Part shown: one piece after another, positions 17,649 through 26,900 of the stretch
How positions within the stretch are numbered: position 1 is the first letter of the stretch
How the letters are laid out: every line of letters starts with the position of its first letter
Source: an uncultured bacterium
Lineage (GTDB): Bacteria > Bdellovibrionota_B > Oligoflexia > Oligoflexales > CACXFL01
Length of the DNA: 50,375 nt
Reading direction: 5' to 3'
Assembly (NCBI GenBank): GCA_902766925.1
Contig: CACXFL010000094.1
Span: 1 to 50,375 of the forward strand
Translations under genes and position numbers: made by a program
Notes under the pieces: model-generated
The model's database searches: none
The model's input: only the letters and a program-made list of their open reading frames with translations
What the model was told of the DNA's origin: nothing

Positions 17649-17697
17649 TTAGGAAAAAATGATCAGTTTTATTTTTTCAGGGAAAGATGTGTGTAAC

Positions 17698-19896
17698 ATG
17701 GAAAAGTTAATCAAAAGTCTTTTAATATGTTTGTTGTTTTTTGGAAATTCTATTCTTTTAGGAGTTGAGTCTCGAGGAAAAGTACAAGTATCTGAAAATA
17801 GTGCAACTAAGTCACTGTCTCAGATAATAATTCCATTTAAAACAAATAAAGAATATAACTACTATCTTGATGAGAGTAGTCGTTGTTTAACGTTAAGTTT
17901 TAAAGATACTCAATCAAAAGAACTTCCTTCTTTTACTGGATATGATTCTTCGCTTATTTCAAAAGTACTTATAAAAGAATATGTTGCTTCAACTACAGAT
18001 GTACTTATATATCTAAAAGATGATGATGTAGAAGTTTCTGTTTATGATTTTAATTCTCCATTCAGAGTTGTAATAGATACATTTAAAAGTAAAGATACAG
18101 AGTCTGTTTCTGTAGATAATAATAGTCCAGAAAGTTTACCTATTCAAAATTATGGATTACTTTTAAATAATTCGGGTGAAAAGAAACGTCACACTACTTT
18201 TGATCAGTTATCAAAACTTCTAAGAAAATATTCTGACGGCATAAAAAATGTAGGAGAGTTTCCTAGATATGTTTATAGATTTGAACCTATAGAAAAAGAT
18301 CGAGGATTTTCTAGATTAGAAGAACTGGAATCAACACCTGATACAAGATTAGATTCAGATATAGTAGATGAATATGGTAAGTATTTTTATTCCATAGGAT
18401 CTGAACTTAAAGCTCTTGCTACTATGGGGTATCTATTAAAAATAGATCCTATGTATGTTAATAAAAGATCTGATCTTGTTTGGATCATTGCTGAATCTAC
18501 TTTTAGAGGTGGAAACCCTGCTGTTGCTGGAGGTTACTACGATATAATGAGTAGTGCTAACGGAAAAACACAAGTAACAGCTTTGTATGTAGCTCTTTCT
18601 TGTATTAGAAAAGCAGATCTTTTGGCAATGAAAAAAGATTATTCTGAAGCGCAAATTGTTTTAGAATCATGTAAGACTAAGAATCCAAAACTATTTACCA
18701 GTAGCAAAAAAGAAGATACTTATGATCTAAGAAGTTATTATCTTATTAGAAAAGCTTATCTAGATAACCAAACCAAATCGGAACCTAGTATTGTTCCTTT
18801 GGTGAATTCAGATTTATACAAACAACTAATTAGTTTACCATCAGATTATATTCCAGAACATAATCTATATTCTAAAGATATGGATCAATTTTTAGTATCA
18901 AGTTTGATTTTAAATTATATGTTAGAACAAAAATGGCAAGGATCTAATTCACGTTTTGTTGCAAATTATTTTAGAGCTTTTGGTGATAGTATTTATGAAC
19001 CTGAGTACTCTTATCTTAGAGATAAATTAAAAAATAAATTAATCTCAGAATTTAATACTGCATTTGAAAATCGAGAATATAGTGAAGTTGTTAATATATA
19101 CGAAGGACTAGATAAATCACTACAATCTATTTCTAAAACCCCAAAAATATCTTGGATTTTAGCAGAATCTTATAGATTTTTAGGTCAAAATGAAAAAGCT
19201 TCACTTTTTTATTCTCAAACTTCTAAAGATGCTTCATCAACTCAAAAGTTTCAATCAAGTTATAGACAACTTATATCAAGTGCAACATATCAAAAAGGAT
19301 CAAGACTTAGCTCACTTGATTCTTCAACCTATATATTATGGAAAGATTTAACGGATAAGGAAAAAAACTCTTTAGGAATCTCTATGAAATCTGAATTTAA
19401 ATCTGGAGTATTATCTAACGTTAATATAAAAACACCAGCTCTCGTATATTTAGATCTATGGGTTTTAAGCTTAGAAAAAGGTAGAGGGCCTTATAGTGAA
19501 GATGGTTCTACATCCTCTGAACTTTCATCCTTGGCATCTAAATTTGAATCGCTAGGATTAAGACCAGAAAAGAAAAAAACGTTAGAACTTATGCTTAAGT
19601 TGAAAACAGATACTATGAGAGCTTCTGACAGATCTGATCTTACTGAAGATCTTATAAGTCTTGCTGAAGAATATAGAAGTCAAAAAGATTTTGAAAAATC
19701 AGCCACATCTTATATTAAAGTAGCTGAGGTGAGTACAGATGGAAAAGCTTCATTCTTGTATAAAGGATCTTTAATGTATCTTCAGGCTGGTATGAATAAA
19801 GAAGCTCATACTTATCTAACAGAATGTAGTAATTATAATGATGATAAGTACTATGCAAATTTATGTAAAGAAAGATTAGAAAAGTTAAATAATTAA
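17698..19896 (+). CDS. Secreted AMIN-domain + TPR protein heading the flagellar operon
   Basis: A 732-residue protein with a signal peptide (KSLLICLLFFGNSILLGVES). Residues about 30-125 look like an AMIN domain (a periplasmic peptidoglycan- or complex-localising module): alternating strands ending in SPFRVVIDTF. The rest is TPR-like, with clear repeats near the C-terminus (FEKSATSYIKVAEV, and MYLQAGMNKEAHTYLTECSN). It is the first gene after the sigma-54 promoter, in the same direction as the activator and basal-body genes, so a job in positioning or stabilising the flagellar base at the cell wall is likely, but this is inference. AGGGAAAG lies about 10 bases before the chosen start. About 80 bases separate it from the next gene. 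Confidence 0.82.
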   Translation: MEKLIKSLLICLLFFGNSILLGVESRGKVQVSENSATKSLSQIIIPFKTNKEYNYYLDESSRCLTLSFKDTQSKELPSFTGYDSSLISKVLIKEYVASTTDVLIYLKDDDVEVSVYDFNSPFRVVIDTFKSKDTESVSVDNNSPESLPIQNYGLLLNNSGEKKRHTTFDQLSKLLRKYSDGIKNVGEFPRYVYRFEPIEKDRGFSRLEELESTPDTRLDSDIVDEYGKYFYSIGSELKALATMGYLLKIDPMYVNKRSDLVWIIAESTFRGGNPAVAGGYYDIMSSANGKTQVTALYVALSCIRKADLLAMKKDYSEAQIVLESCKTKNPKLFTSSKKEDTYDLRSYYLIRKAYLDNQTKSEPSIVPLVNSDLYKQLISLPSDYIPEHNLYSKDMDQFLVSSLILNYMLEQKWQGSNSRFVANYFRAFGDSIYEPEYSYLRDKLKNKLISEFNTAFENREYSEVVNIYEGLDKSLQSISKTPKISWILAESYRFLGQNEKASLFYSQTSKDASSTQKFQSSYRQLISSATYQKGSRLSSLDSSTYILWKDLTDKEKNSLGISMKSEFKSGVLSNVNIKTPALVYLDLWVLSLEKGRGPYSEDGSTSSELSSLASKFESLGLRPEKKKTLELMLKLKTDTMRASDRSDLTEDLISLAEEYRSQKDFEKSATSYIKVAEVSTDGKASFLYKGSLMYLQAGMNKEAHTYLTECSNYNDDKYYANLCKERLEKLNN

Positions 19897-19978
19897 AATA
19901 ATAGTAGGATTGATGTTTAAACGTTTTTGAAGAAAGCTATCAATAAGGTTACACGAAATATAAAAGAAAGGGTTTTTT

Positions 19979-21064
19979 ATGAGTTTAAAGGAAGTGGCAT
20001 TACAATCAGAACAAACTAAAGTTAATGCTGAAGACTATTTAAATTATGTTAAAGAGAAAAATAGTAATTTAGTTAAAGATCCTTTAGATCAAGATCATGA
20101 CTTTCTAACTGCAGATCATAAAATGGTTAGAATTAAAGAAATTATAAAACAAATTTCTTCTACTAATGTTCCTGTTCTTCTTACAGGAGAAAGTGGTACA
20201 GGAAAGGAAGTAGTTGCTAACTATATTCATAAAGTATCTAATAGAGTTAATGCTCCTTTTGTTGCTGTAAATTGTGCTGCTATTCCTTCCTCTCTCCTTG
20301 AAGGAGAACTATTTGGTTATGAAAAAGGAGCTTTTACTGGAGCTTATCAAAGACATATTGGGAAATTTGAACAAGCTAGTGGAGGAGTACTTTTACTAGA
20401 TGAAGTAACCGAGATGGATCCTTCACTTCAAGCAAAACTTCTTAGAGTTCTTCAAGAACAACAAATAGAAAGACTTGGATCTAATACTCCTATAAAAATA
20501 GATACGAGAATTATAGCAACAACTAATAAAAATATTAAAGCTATAGTAAATGATGGGGCGTTCCGTCAGGATTTATACTATAGATTATATGTTATAAATT
20601 TAGAAATTCCACCACTTAGAGAACGAGTAAAAGATATAGATATGTTATCTAAATATTTTTTAGAAAAGTTTTCTCGTCAGTTTCATAAAGAAGATATGAA
20701 ATTTGCAGAAAGTGCATTAGAAAGAATGAGAAAGTATCTTTGGCCTGGTAATGTAAGAGAACTTCAAAATGTAATTCAAAGAGCAATTCTTATGGCTAAA
20801 GATAATATCATTACAGTAGATGATATTCCTATTAATATGGCAGATCCTTCTAATAAAGACTGGGTAAAATATCTTCCAGTTGGGAAAAAGTTATGGGATG
20901 TTGAAGTTCAGTTTATTATAGAAACATTAAAAAGACATGATGGAAACAGAACTCATGCTGCAAAAACTCTAGGAATATCACTGCGTACTCTTAGAAATAA
21001 AATAGCTGAATTTACAGCGATGGGACATGAAGTTCCATCCCCTCTAAATTCGAAAACAGCTTAA
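19979..21064 (+). CDS. Sigma-54-dependent flagellar activator lacking a receiver domain
   Basis: A 361-residue AAA+ enhancer-binding protein that remodels sigma-54 RNA polymerase. Seen in order: a short N-terminal arm of about 45 residues, Walker A GESGTGKE (70-77), the sigma-54-contacting loop GAFTGA (117-122), Walker B LLLDE (138-142), the FRQDLYYRL region (about 195-203) and a Fis-type helix-turn-helix (322-345). It lacks the N-terminal receiver found in FlrC/FlgR-type regulators, so phosphorylation is not the switch. Activity may be set by expression level or by another protein. It sits 25 bases before flgB, inside an operon with a sigma-54 promoter, implying autoactivation. GGG is 7-8 bases upstream of the start. 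Confidence 0.95.
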   Translation: MSLKEVALQSEQTKVNAEDYLNYVKEKNSNLVKDPLDQDHDFLTADHKMVRIKEIIKQISSTNVPVLLTGESGTGKEVVANYIHKVSNRVNAPFVAVNCAAIPSSLLEGELFGYEKGAFTGAYQRHIGKFEQASGGVLLLDEVTEMDPSLQAKLLRVLQEQQIERLGSNTPIKIDTRIIATTNKNIKAIVNDGAFRQDLYYRLYVINLEIPPLRERVKDIDMLSKYFLEKFSRQFHKEDMKFAESALERMRKYLWPGNVRELQNVIQRAILMAKDNIITVDDIPINMADPSNKDWVKYLPVGKKLWDVEVQFIIETLKRHDGNRTHAAKTLGISLRTLRNKIAEFTAMGHEVPSPLNSKTA

Positions 21065-21088
21065 CTTTATTAAAAGGCGGGATAGAAA

Positions 21089-21505
21089 ATGAAACCTGAA
21101 CTTTTAAATTTTTCAGATAGGTTACAGATTGCATCACTTAATCAAAGAATGGCAAGAAATGATGTAATTACAGCAAACATTGCTAACAGTGAGACTCCTG
21201 GGTATAGAGCTTTGGGATTAGATTTTGAAGAACAACTCCAGGATATTGCTGGTACTAATAAAGAACTGGGACTTAAAACAAGTAGTGATAAACATTTAAA
21301 ATCTCAGTTTGCTGGAGTAGATGGTTCTTTTTCTCCTAAAGTGTATGTTGTCCCAACAGAAACTATTCCAGAAGATGGGAATACTGTAGATGTTGATGCT
21401 CAGATGGCTCAACTAGCTGAGAACCAAATTTTATATCGTGCTACTGTAGATTTAATTAATAGAAAAATAGGATCGATTAGATATGCAATAACAGGAGGTA
21501 GATAA
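21089..21505 (+). CDS. flgB: Flagellar proximal rod protein FlgB
   Basis: A 138-residue protein of normal FlgB length. The N-terminal rod motif ANIANSETPGYRALGLDFEEQL is the family signature, and the C-terminus VDVDAQMAQLAENQILYRA carries the second conserved helix. FlgB is the most MS-ring-proximal rod subunit and is exported by the flagellar type III system. Its stop overlaps the flgC start by one base (TAATG), so the two are translationally coupled. GGCGGGA precedes the start. Confidence 0.96.
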   Translation: MKPELLNFSDRLQIASLNQRMARNDVITANIANSETPGYRALGLDFEEQLQDIAGTNKELGLKTSSDKHLKSQFAGVDGSFSPKVYVVPTETIPEDGNTVDVDAQMAQLAENQILYRATVDLINRKIGSIRYAITGGR

Positions 21506-21948
21506 TGAGTATTTTTAGATCAATGAATATAAGCTCATCTGGTCTTGCAGCTCAAAGAATTAGAATGAATGTTGCAAGTTCTAATTTAGCTAACGCTCAA
21601 ACTACAAGAGTTCCTGGTGAAGAAGGACCTTATAAAAGACAGGATGTAGTCTTTTCTTCAGTAGCAGAAAGTTCTAATCCTTTTGAATCTTATCTAGATG
21701 AAGCTTATCAAACAGAACTATCTAAAGTTAAAGTGGTAGGAATTCATGAAGATCAAAAAGATCCAAGACAGGTGTATGATCCAACACATCCAGATGCAGA
21801 TGAACAAGGTATGGTATCACTTCCAAATATAGATACTATGACTGAAATGGTAAATATGATTGCTGCTACTAGGGCTTATGAAGCAAATACTACAGCACTT
21901 AATAATGCAAAACAAATGGCACTTAAAGCTTTGGAAATTGGAAGATAA
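21505..21948 (+). CDS. flgC: Flagellar proximal rod protein FlgC
   Basis: A 147-residue protein with the rod/hook N-terminal signature SGLAAQRIRMNVASSNLANAQ and the C-terminal DTMTEMVNMIAATRAYEANT, both diagnostic of FlgC. It forms the rod with FlgB, FlgF and FlgG. It is coupled to flgB by a one-base overlap and followed 15 bases later by fliE, the standard flgB-flgC-fliE order. Confidence 0.97.
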   Translation: MSIFRSMNISSSGLAAQRIRMNVASSNLANAQTTRVPGEEGPYKRQDVVFSSVAESSNPFESYLDEAYQTELSKVKVVGIHEDQKDPRQVYDPTHPDADEQGMVSLPNIDTMTEMVNMIAATRAYEANTTALNNAKQMALKALEIGR

Positions 21949-21963
21949 TAGGTGAGGTAAGAT

Positions 21964-22344
21964 ATGGCAGCTATTAATAATATAAAAATGAATCAAGAAG
22001 AGATTATGGCTCAGATGCGTTCTATGTCTCAAAAATCTTCCGGAAATATTATTTCTGGAAACAGTTCATCTATTTTTGAGAAATCTTCATCTGTAGCTTC
22101 TAACGTTAATGAAAGTCCTAATTCGATGAGTTTTTTAGATCACTTGAAAGAAGGGTTAGAAAGTGTAAATAAATTACAACAAGGTGCAGATTCAATGGCT
22201 ATGGATCTAGCAAGTGGTAAATCTCAAAATTTACATGAGACAATGCTTGCAGCTACTCAAGCGGAACTTGGTTTTAATCTAACTGTTCAAGTTAGAAATA
22301 AGATATTAGAGGCTTATCAAGAAGTTATGAGAATGCCTGTTTAA
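21964..22344 (+). CDS. fliE: MS-ring/rod adaptor FliE
   Basis: A 126-residue protein whose second half matches FliE: SFLDHLKEGLESVNKLQQGAD, GKSQNLHETMLAATQAELGFN and VRNKILEAYQEVMRMPV at the C-terminus, a near-invariant ending. FliE joins the MS ring (FliF) to the rod and is the first export substrate. The N-terminal 55 residues are Ser-rich and slightly longer than average. GAGG lies upstream of the ATG. Confidence 0.97.
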   Translation: MAAINNIKMNQEEIMAQMRSMSQKSSGNIISGNSSSIFEKSSSVASNVNESPNSMSFLDHLKEGLESVNKLQQGADSMAMDLASGKSQNLHETMLAATQAELGFNLTVQVRNKILEAYQEVMRMPV

Positions 22345-22389
22345 AATGTGTTAATGATTTAGTTAAACTTTTAAAATAGAGAGTATAAC

Positions 22390-24009
22390 GTGGAAAATTT
22401 TTCAAAATTTATTTCAACAATGGTGTCTCAGGTAAAAACTTTATGGAAGAGTTTGTCGTTAACAAAAAAAGTTATTACCAGTTTAGGGTTAGTTCTGATT
22501 TTTGTTGGAATGCTGTCGTTGATATTTTTAAAGACTAGAACTGATTATGAATACGTTTTTGTAAATCTTTCTTCTGAAGATACTCAAGCTATTGTTGATT
22601 ATTTGAAAAAATCAGGTAATACCGATTATCAAGTAGATAGTAAGGGTGTAAAAATACCATCACAAGATGTCATGAGTTTAAGGTTAAAACTTTCTCAAGA
22701 AGGACTTCCTGCTCAAGGACAAGTTGGGTGGGAAAAATTTGATAACGCAGATTTTACAAGAACAGAATTTGAAAGAAAGATAAATAGAAATAGAGCTATT
22801 CAAGGGGAACTTGCAAGAACTATTATGAACTTAGAAGGTATAGTATCTGCTAGAGTTCATATAGTATTTCCAAGTGAGAGGGTATTTCAAAAAGATCAAA
22901 GAGAACCTACTGCTGCTGTATATATTAAAACACAACGTGGAGTTGAATTATCTACTCGTCAGGTAGGAGGTATAGTTCATTTAGTTTCTAAATCAGTGGA
23001 GGGATTAAAATCTGAGAATATCTCAATTATAGATTCGGAAGGTAAACTTTTAACTGAAGATACTTCAAAAGATCCTTCATCTAAACATAATAAAGAGATG
23101 CTTGAATACACTCATAATGTAGAACAACAACTAGAAGAAAAAATTATAGGACTTGTAGGAAGAATTGTAGGAATTGATAAAGTGGATGCAAAAGTAGATG
23201 CATCTATAGATTTTACAAAAGAAGAACAAACAATCTCTGATGTAGACCCAGATAAGGTAGTAACACTGTCTTCATCTACTACATCTCAATCTGTTGATGG
23301 AACTGGACTTAATCCTACAGGTATTCCTGGAAGTAAATCTAATGTACCTCAGGATACTGAGACTCCTAATATAGGCGGATCTAAATCATCAAGTAATAGA
23401 AACTCAGAACTGATTAATTATGAAGTTGCTAAAACTATCTCTCATAAGGTCCTTCCAATAGGAAAAATAAATAAGATTTCAGCTGCTGTTATTGTAGATG
23501 GATCTCAAACTGTTACAGCACTTGGACCTAGCGAGTTTATTCCAAGAACTGAAGAAGAGATGAAAAAAATAGAATCTTTAGTAAAAACAGCTATAGGCTA
23601 TGTAGATGGCAGAGATGAAATAAGTGTTCATAATATGATGTTCCAAGTAGATCCTGCATATGTTGCTGATGTAAAAGAAGAAGCTAAAACTCATAGAGAT
23701 TACCTGTATAATATGGTTATAGCAGGAGTAATAGCATTGAGTATTATTCTATTCTTTGCATTTGTAGTAAGACCATATATGAGATGGTTGTCTTATGATC
23801 CTGAAAGAAAACTTAAATCTAAAAAGATTGAAGAATTTGAATATCACTTCGATAGTAAAGGTGAAAATATTTCTAACATTTATACTCATGTGGAAAAAGA
23901 AAAACCTACTAAAAACTCCGCTCTTCAAGAAGAAATTATGTACATCGCTAAGACCGATCCTGAACGTACTGTAGAGGCTATGAGAGTATTGTTTAATAGT
24001 GAAGTTTAA
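22390..24009 (+). CDS. fliF: Flagellar MS-ring protein FliF
   Basis: A 539-residue protein of normal FliF length, starting at GTG. It has a first membrane helix (about residues 28-48), ring-building motifs (YEYVFVNLSSEDTQAIVDYL, GWEKFDNADFTRTEFE, RTIMNLEGIVSARVHIVFP), a Ser/Thr-rich periplasmic loop, NYEVAKTISHKVLPIG and a second membrane helix near residues 437-458. The C-terminus EIMYIAKTDPERTVEAMRVLF resembles the FliG-binding tail, so a FliG partner is expected. However, fliG is not next to it; a FliH-type gene follows after 58 bases. Confidence 0.97.
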   Translation: MENFSKFISTMVSQVKTLWKSLSLTKKVITSLGLVLIFVGMLSLIFLKTRTDYEYVFVNLSSEDTQAIVDYLKKSGNTDYQVDSKGVKIPSQDVMSLRLKLSQEGLPAQGQVGWEKFDNADFTRTEFERKINRNRAIQGELARTIMNLEGIVSARVHIVFPSERVFQKDQREPTAAVYIKTQRGVELSTRQVGGIVHLVSKSVEGLKSENISIIDSEGKLLTEDTSKDPSSKHNKEMLEYTHNVEQQLEEKIIGLVGRIVGIDKVDAKVDASIDFTKEEQTISDVDPDKVVTLSSSTTSQSVDGTGLNPTGIPGSKSNVPQDTETPNIGGSKSSSNRNSELINYEVAKTISHKVLPIGKINKISAAVIVDGSQTVTALGPSEFIPRTEEEMKKIESLVKTAIGYVDGRDEISVHNMMFQVDPAYVADVKEEAKTHRDYLYNMVIAGVIALSIILFFAFVVRPYMRWLSYDPERKLKSKKIEEFEYHFDSKGENISNIYTHVEKEKPTKNSALQEEIMYIAKTDPERTVEAMRVLFNSEV

Positions 24010-24067
24010 TAAGTAATAGATATTGAATAGATAGGTAGTTAAGTTAAAGCTAAGGTGGTAGAAAAAG

Positions 24068-25381
24068 ATGTTAAAAAAATTTGGAAAATTTATTAAGAAA
24101 GATTCTCAAGTATCAAATCTTGCTAGTATTAAAGATTTTTCTTTTGAAAACATAGCATCTTATCCTTTTGTATTATTTGATAATAAATCTCGATCTTTAA
24201 TTCAACCAGATCTACACAGTAAAGAAAGTTTAGATTCTATTGTAAACTCAGAAAATAGATGTGATAAGGATCTAGTTAGTAGCGAAGGTAAACGAGGACT
24301 CCTTTGGCCTGTAGATTTTACTCAAGAAATAAGACAGGGAGAAGAATACGGTAAACTTCTTAAAAACTATCAATTTGGTAACGAAGTTATAGAAAGTGAA
24401 GCTGTAATGCAGGATTTTGGGGAAGGTATGGAAGATCTGACTCGTGAAGCTGATAGTGAAGATCAGAGTGAAGATGAAGAAGAAGCTAGGTATAACAAGA
24501 AGGAAACAAAAGAAGACAACCATTTTTCATTTAATCAAAAAATAAGTGATGATAATTTTGTTAATAGCTCATCAAGTATGGATCCTAACTCACTAGATAA
24601 TATAGATCAATCTGAGACAAATAGTGATGGAGAATATACAAAGGATTCAACTCTTATGCAAAGTTCTATAGTTGATGAGAAGAGTGATAGTCAATACAGT
24701 ACAAATATAGAATCAGATGATAAGAATGAAAATGCTACGTTAGAAACTTTAAAAGAAGATAAGGTGATCTCGTCTGAGACCTATCTAAATCAAGATCTTT
24801 CAGGAATGGAAGAAAAGTTAAAAGAGGAATATCAAAAAGGATATGATAAAGCAAAGGAAGAGTTTGAAAAAACATCTAAAGAAGAAAAACAAAGTGTAGA
24901 TGAAAAAATTGAACTAATTACCAATAATGTTAAATCAATTGTTGAAGGACTTTCTGGACTTAAAAAAAGTATACTTGCTTCTGCTAACAAGAATTATTAT
25001 GAGATTGCTCAGGCAGTATCAGAAACTCTACTTAGGAAGGAAATTATAGCAGATGAATCTTTACTTCAATCATTGATTGAACAAGCAATACAAAAGATTC
25101 CTGAAAATAATATCACAGTAAAAGTATCAAAAAATATGTATGATAGGTTAATGTCTGTAACCGCTAATAAAGAACTTCAAAGTATTATAAAAGCTGATTC
25201 GTCAGTAGAGGATGGAGATTTTAGGGTAGAATCAGATCTAAATGTAATAGATGGAACTGTTTATAATATGGTTAAAGATATTTTAAAAGATTTTAAATTA
25301 GATCTTTATGAACATGGGGATAACACTCAAGATAAGTTACAAGAAGAAAGTAGAGAAGAAGCTTTTAATAAGGTTAGTTAA
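24068..25381 (+). CDS. fliH: Flagellar export regulator FliH with long acidic N-terminal extension
   Basis: A 437-residue protein. The C-terminal 200 residues fit FliH: a charged coiled coil (KLKEEYQKGYDKAKEEFEKT), then YYEIAQAVSETLLRKEI and the C-terminal VEDGDFRVESDLNVIDGTV. FliH forms the stator of the export ATPase and delivers FliI to the gate. Typical FliH is about 230-280 residues; here the first 240 are extra, mostly acidic and Ser/Asn-rich and likely disordered. A short basic N-terminal segment (KKFGKFIKKD) precedes them. The gene occupies the slot where fliG normally lies and is followed by fliI, as expected. Confidence 0.88.
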   Translation: MLKKFGKFIKKDSQVSNLASIKDFSFENIASYPFVLFDNKSRSLIQPDLHSKESLDSIVNSENRCDKDLVSSEGKRGLLWPVDFTQEIRQGEEYGKLLKNYQFGNEVIESEAVMQDFGEGMEDLTREADSEDQSEDEEEARYNKKETKEDNHFSFNQKISDDNFVNSSSSMDPNSLDNIDQSETNSDGEYTKDSTLMQSSIVDEKSDSQYSTNIESDDKNENATLETLKEDKVISSETYLNQDLSGMEEKLKEEYQKGYDKAKEEFEKTSKEEKQSVDEKIELITNNVKSIVEGLSGLKKSILASANKNYYEIAQAVSETLLRKEIIADESLLQSLIEQAIQKIPENNITVKVSKNMYDRLMSVTANKELQSIIKADSSVEDGDFRVESDLNVIDGTVYNMVKDILKDFKLDLYEHGDNTQDKLQEESREEAFNKVS

Positions 25382-25427
25382 TTAGAATAATTTAAATTGA
25401 TTCAATATAGATTAAAGGATTTAATCA

Positions 25428-26873
25428 GTGGAATTTTCAATGCCAGTTATAAAAAATGTTGATAGAAGATCTTTGATCCGAAAAGAGCCTAGTTGGAATC
25501 TTAAAGGTAGGGTTAAGGAAGTAGTTGGTACTGTTATAGAGGCATCAGTTAAAAATGTTAAACTAGGAAGTATCGTAGATATTTGTTCCGAAGATGAAAG
25601 AATAAAGGCAGAAGTTGTAGGATTTAGGGATGATAGAACTCTTCTTATTCCTTTCTCTAATTGTTCTGGAATATCTACGGATAGTGTAGTTGAAGTAAAA
25701 GATGTAGTTGATAAAATCAGGGTAAGTGAGGATTTACTTGGGAAGGTAGTTGATCCTTTTTTAAGGGTGTTAAACGATGAGATTTCAGGTGGTAATTTTG
25801 ATGATCAAATAGATAAAAAATTAGAACAGTCAACACTAGATTCTTCTTATTTTAATTCATATCATGATTCTTATTTTTCTGAAGAGTTAATATCTATTGA
25901 TAATACACCTCCTAATCCTATAAAAAGAGAACGAATTAATTCATATATAAGTATGGGAATTAAAGCAATAGATTCAGCAATAACTATTGGTAATGGTCAA
26001 AGAATAGGAATTATGGCAGGTAGTGGAGTTGGAAAAAGTGTGTTACTTGGTATGATTGCTAAGGGTAGTAGTGCTGATGTTAATGTTATTGGTCTTATAG
26101 GAGAAAGAGGAAGGGAAGTAAGAGAGTTTATTGAAAGAGATTTGGGACCTGAAGGATTAGCTAGATCCGTAGTTGTCGTATCAACAGGAGATGAATCTCC
26201 TCTTATGAAAGTAAGAGCTAGTAAGGTTGTATCAAGTATTGCAGAATATTTTTCTTCTCATGGGAAAAATGTAGTACTTATGATGGATAGTTTAACTCGT
26301 GTAGCTATGGCTCAACGAGAAATAGGCTTAGCAGTAGGAGAACCTCCTACTACTAAAGGGTATACTCCTTCTGTATTTGCAATGATTCCAAAACTACTAG
26401 AACGAAGTGGAACACAACTTCCAGGACATGGTGCTATCACTGGACTTTATACTGTACTTGTTGATGGTGATGATTTTAATGAACCTATAGCTGATGCTGC
26501 TAGATCAGTTCTAGATGGACATATTGTACTTAGTCGTAGACTTGCTAACAGGGGACAATATCCTGCTATCGATGTTACAGCAAGTGTGTCAAGGGTTATG
26601 AATGATATAGTAGATGATCATCATCTAAAACTAGCAAGGAAACTTAAGGAATTAATCAGTGTATATGAAGAAAATAAGGATCTTGTGCAAATTGGAGCAT
26701 ATCAACTTGGAACAAATCCAGTACTAGATGAAGCTATAAAACTTCAACCTAAGATAAATAAATTTCTATCTCAAGGAATAAATGAGAGGGTTTCTTTAAC
26801 TGATACTGTAGATTTGATGGATAAGTTATTTTTAACTTCAACTGAGGAACTTCTGGAAGATCCGGAAGTATAA
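25428..26873 (+). CDS. fliI: Flagellar export ATPase FliI
   Basis: A 481-residue F1-beta-like ATPase of the type III export apparatus. Walker A is AGSGVGKS (197-204), followed by GERGREVREFIE, Walker B VLMMDSLTRVAMAQREIGLA and the export-ATPase motif GEPPTTKGYTPSVF. FliI hydrolyses ATP at the export gate with FliH and FliJ. Residues about 122-156 are an acidic, Tyr/Ser-rich insertion between LGKVVDPFLRVL and PPNPIKRERI, which in most FliI is only a few residues. The start is GTG with AAAGGA 8 bases upstream; an in-frame ATG at 25440 is an alternative. Confidence 0.97.
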   Translation: MEFSMPVIKNVDRRSLIRKEPSWNLKGRVKEVVGTVIEASVKNVKLGSIVDICSEDERIKAEVVGFRDDRTLLIPFSNCSGISTDSVVEVKDVVDKIRVSEDLLGKVVDPFLRVLNDEISGGNFDDQIDKKLEQSTLDSSYFNSYHDSYFSEELISIDNTPPNPIKRERINSYISMGIKAIDSAITIGNGQRIGIMAGSGVGKSVLLGMIAKGSSADVNVIGLIGERGREVREFIERDLGPEGLARSVVVVSTGDESPLMKVRASKVVSSIAEYFSSHGKNVVLMMDSLTRVAMAQREIGLAVGEPPTTKGYTPSVFAMIPKLLERSGTQLPGHGAITGLYTVLVDGDDFNEPIADAARSVLDGHIVLSRRLANRGQYPAIDVTASVSRVMNDIVDDHHLKLARKLKELISVYEENKDLVQIGAYQLGTNPVLDEAIKLQPKINKFLSQGINERVSLTDTVDLMDKLFLTSTEELLEDPEV

Positions 26874-26900
26874 CAAGGAATAAGTTAGGTTAGATAAGAA

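Larger units (their letters stand above)
17355..17697. other. Intergenic region between divergent esterase-like gene and flagellar operon
   Basis: This 343-base gap holds the inverted repeat at 17539, several A/T tracts around 17455-17520 and the sigma-54 promoter at 17634. The only open frame start inside it (ATG 17659) would be transcribed without a leader, so no extra gene is called. Promoter elements for the leftward gene are not clear. Confidence 0.6.

Noticed and set aside
17659-17697. Upstream ATG start for the AMIN/TPR protein
   Set aside because: The sigma-54 start site falls at about 17660, so this ATG would not be in the transcript.
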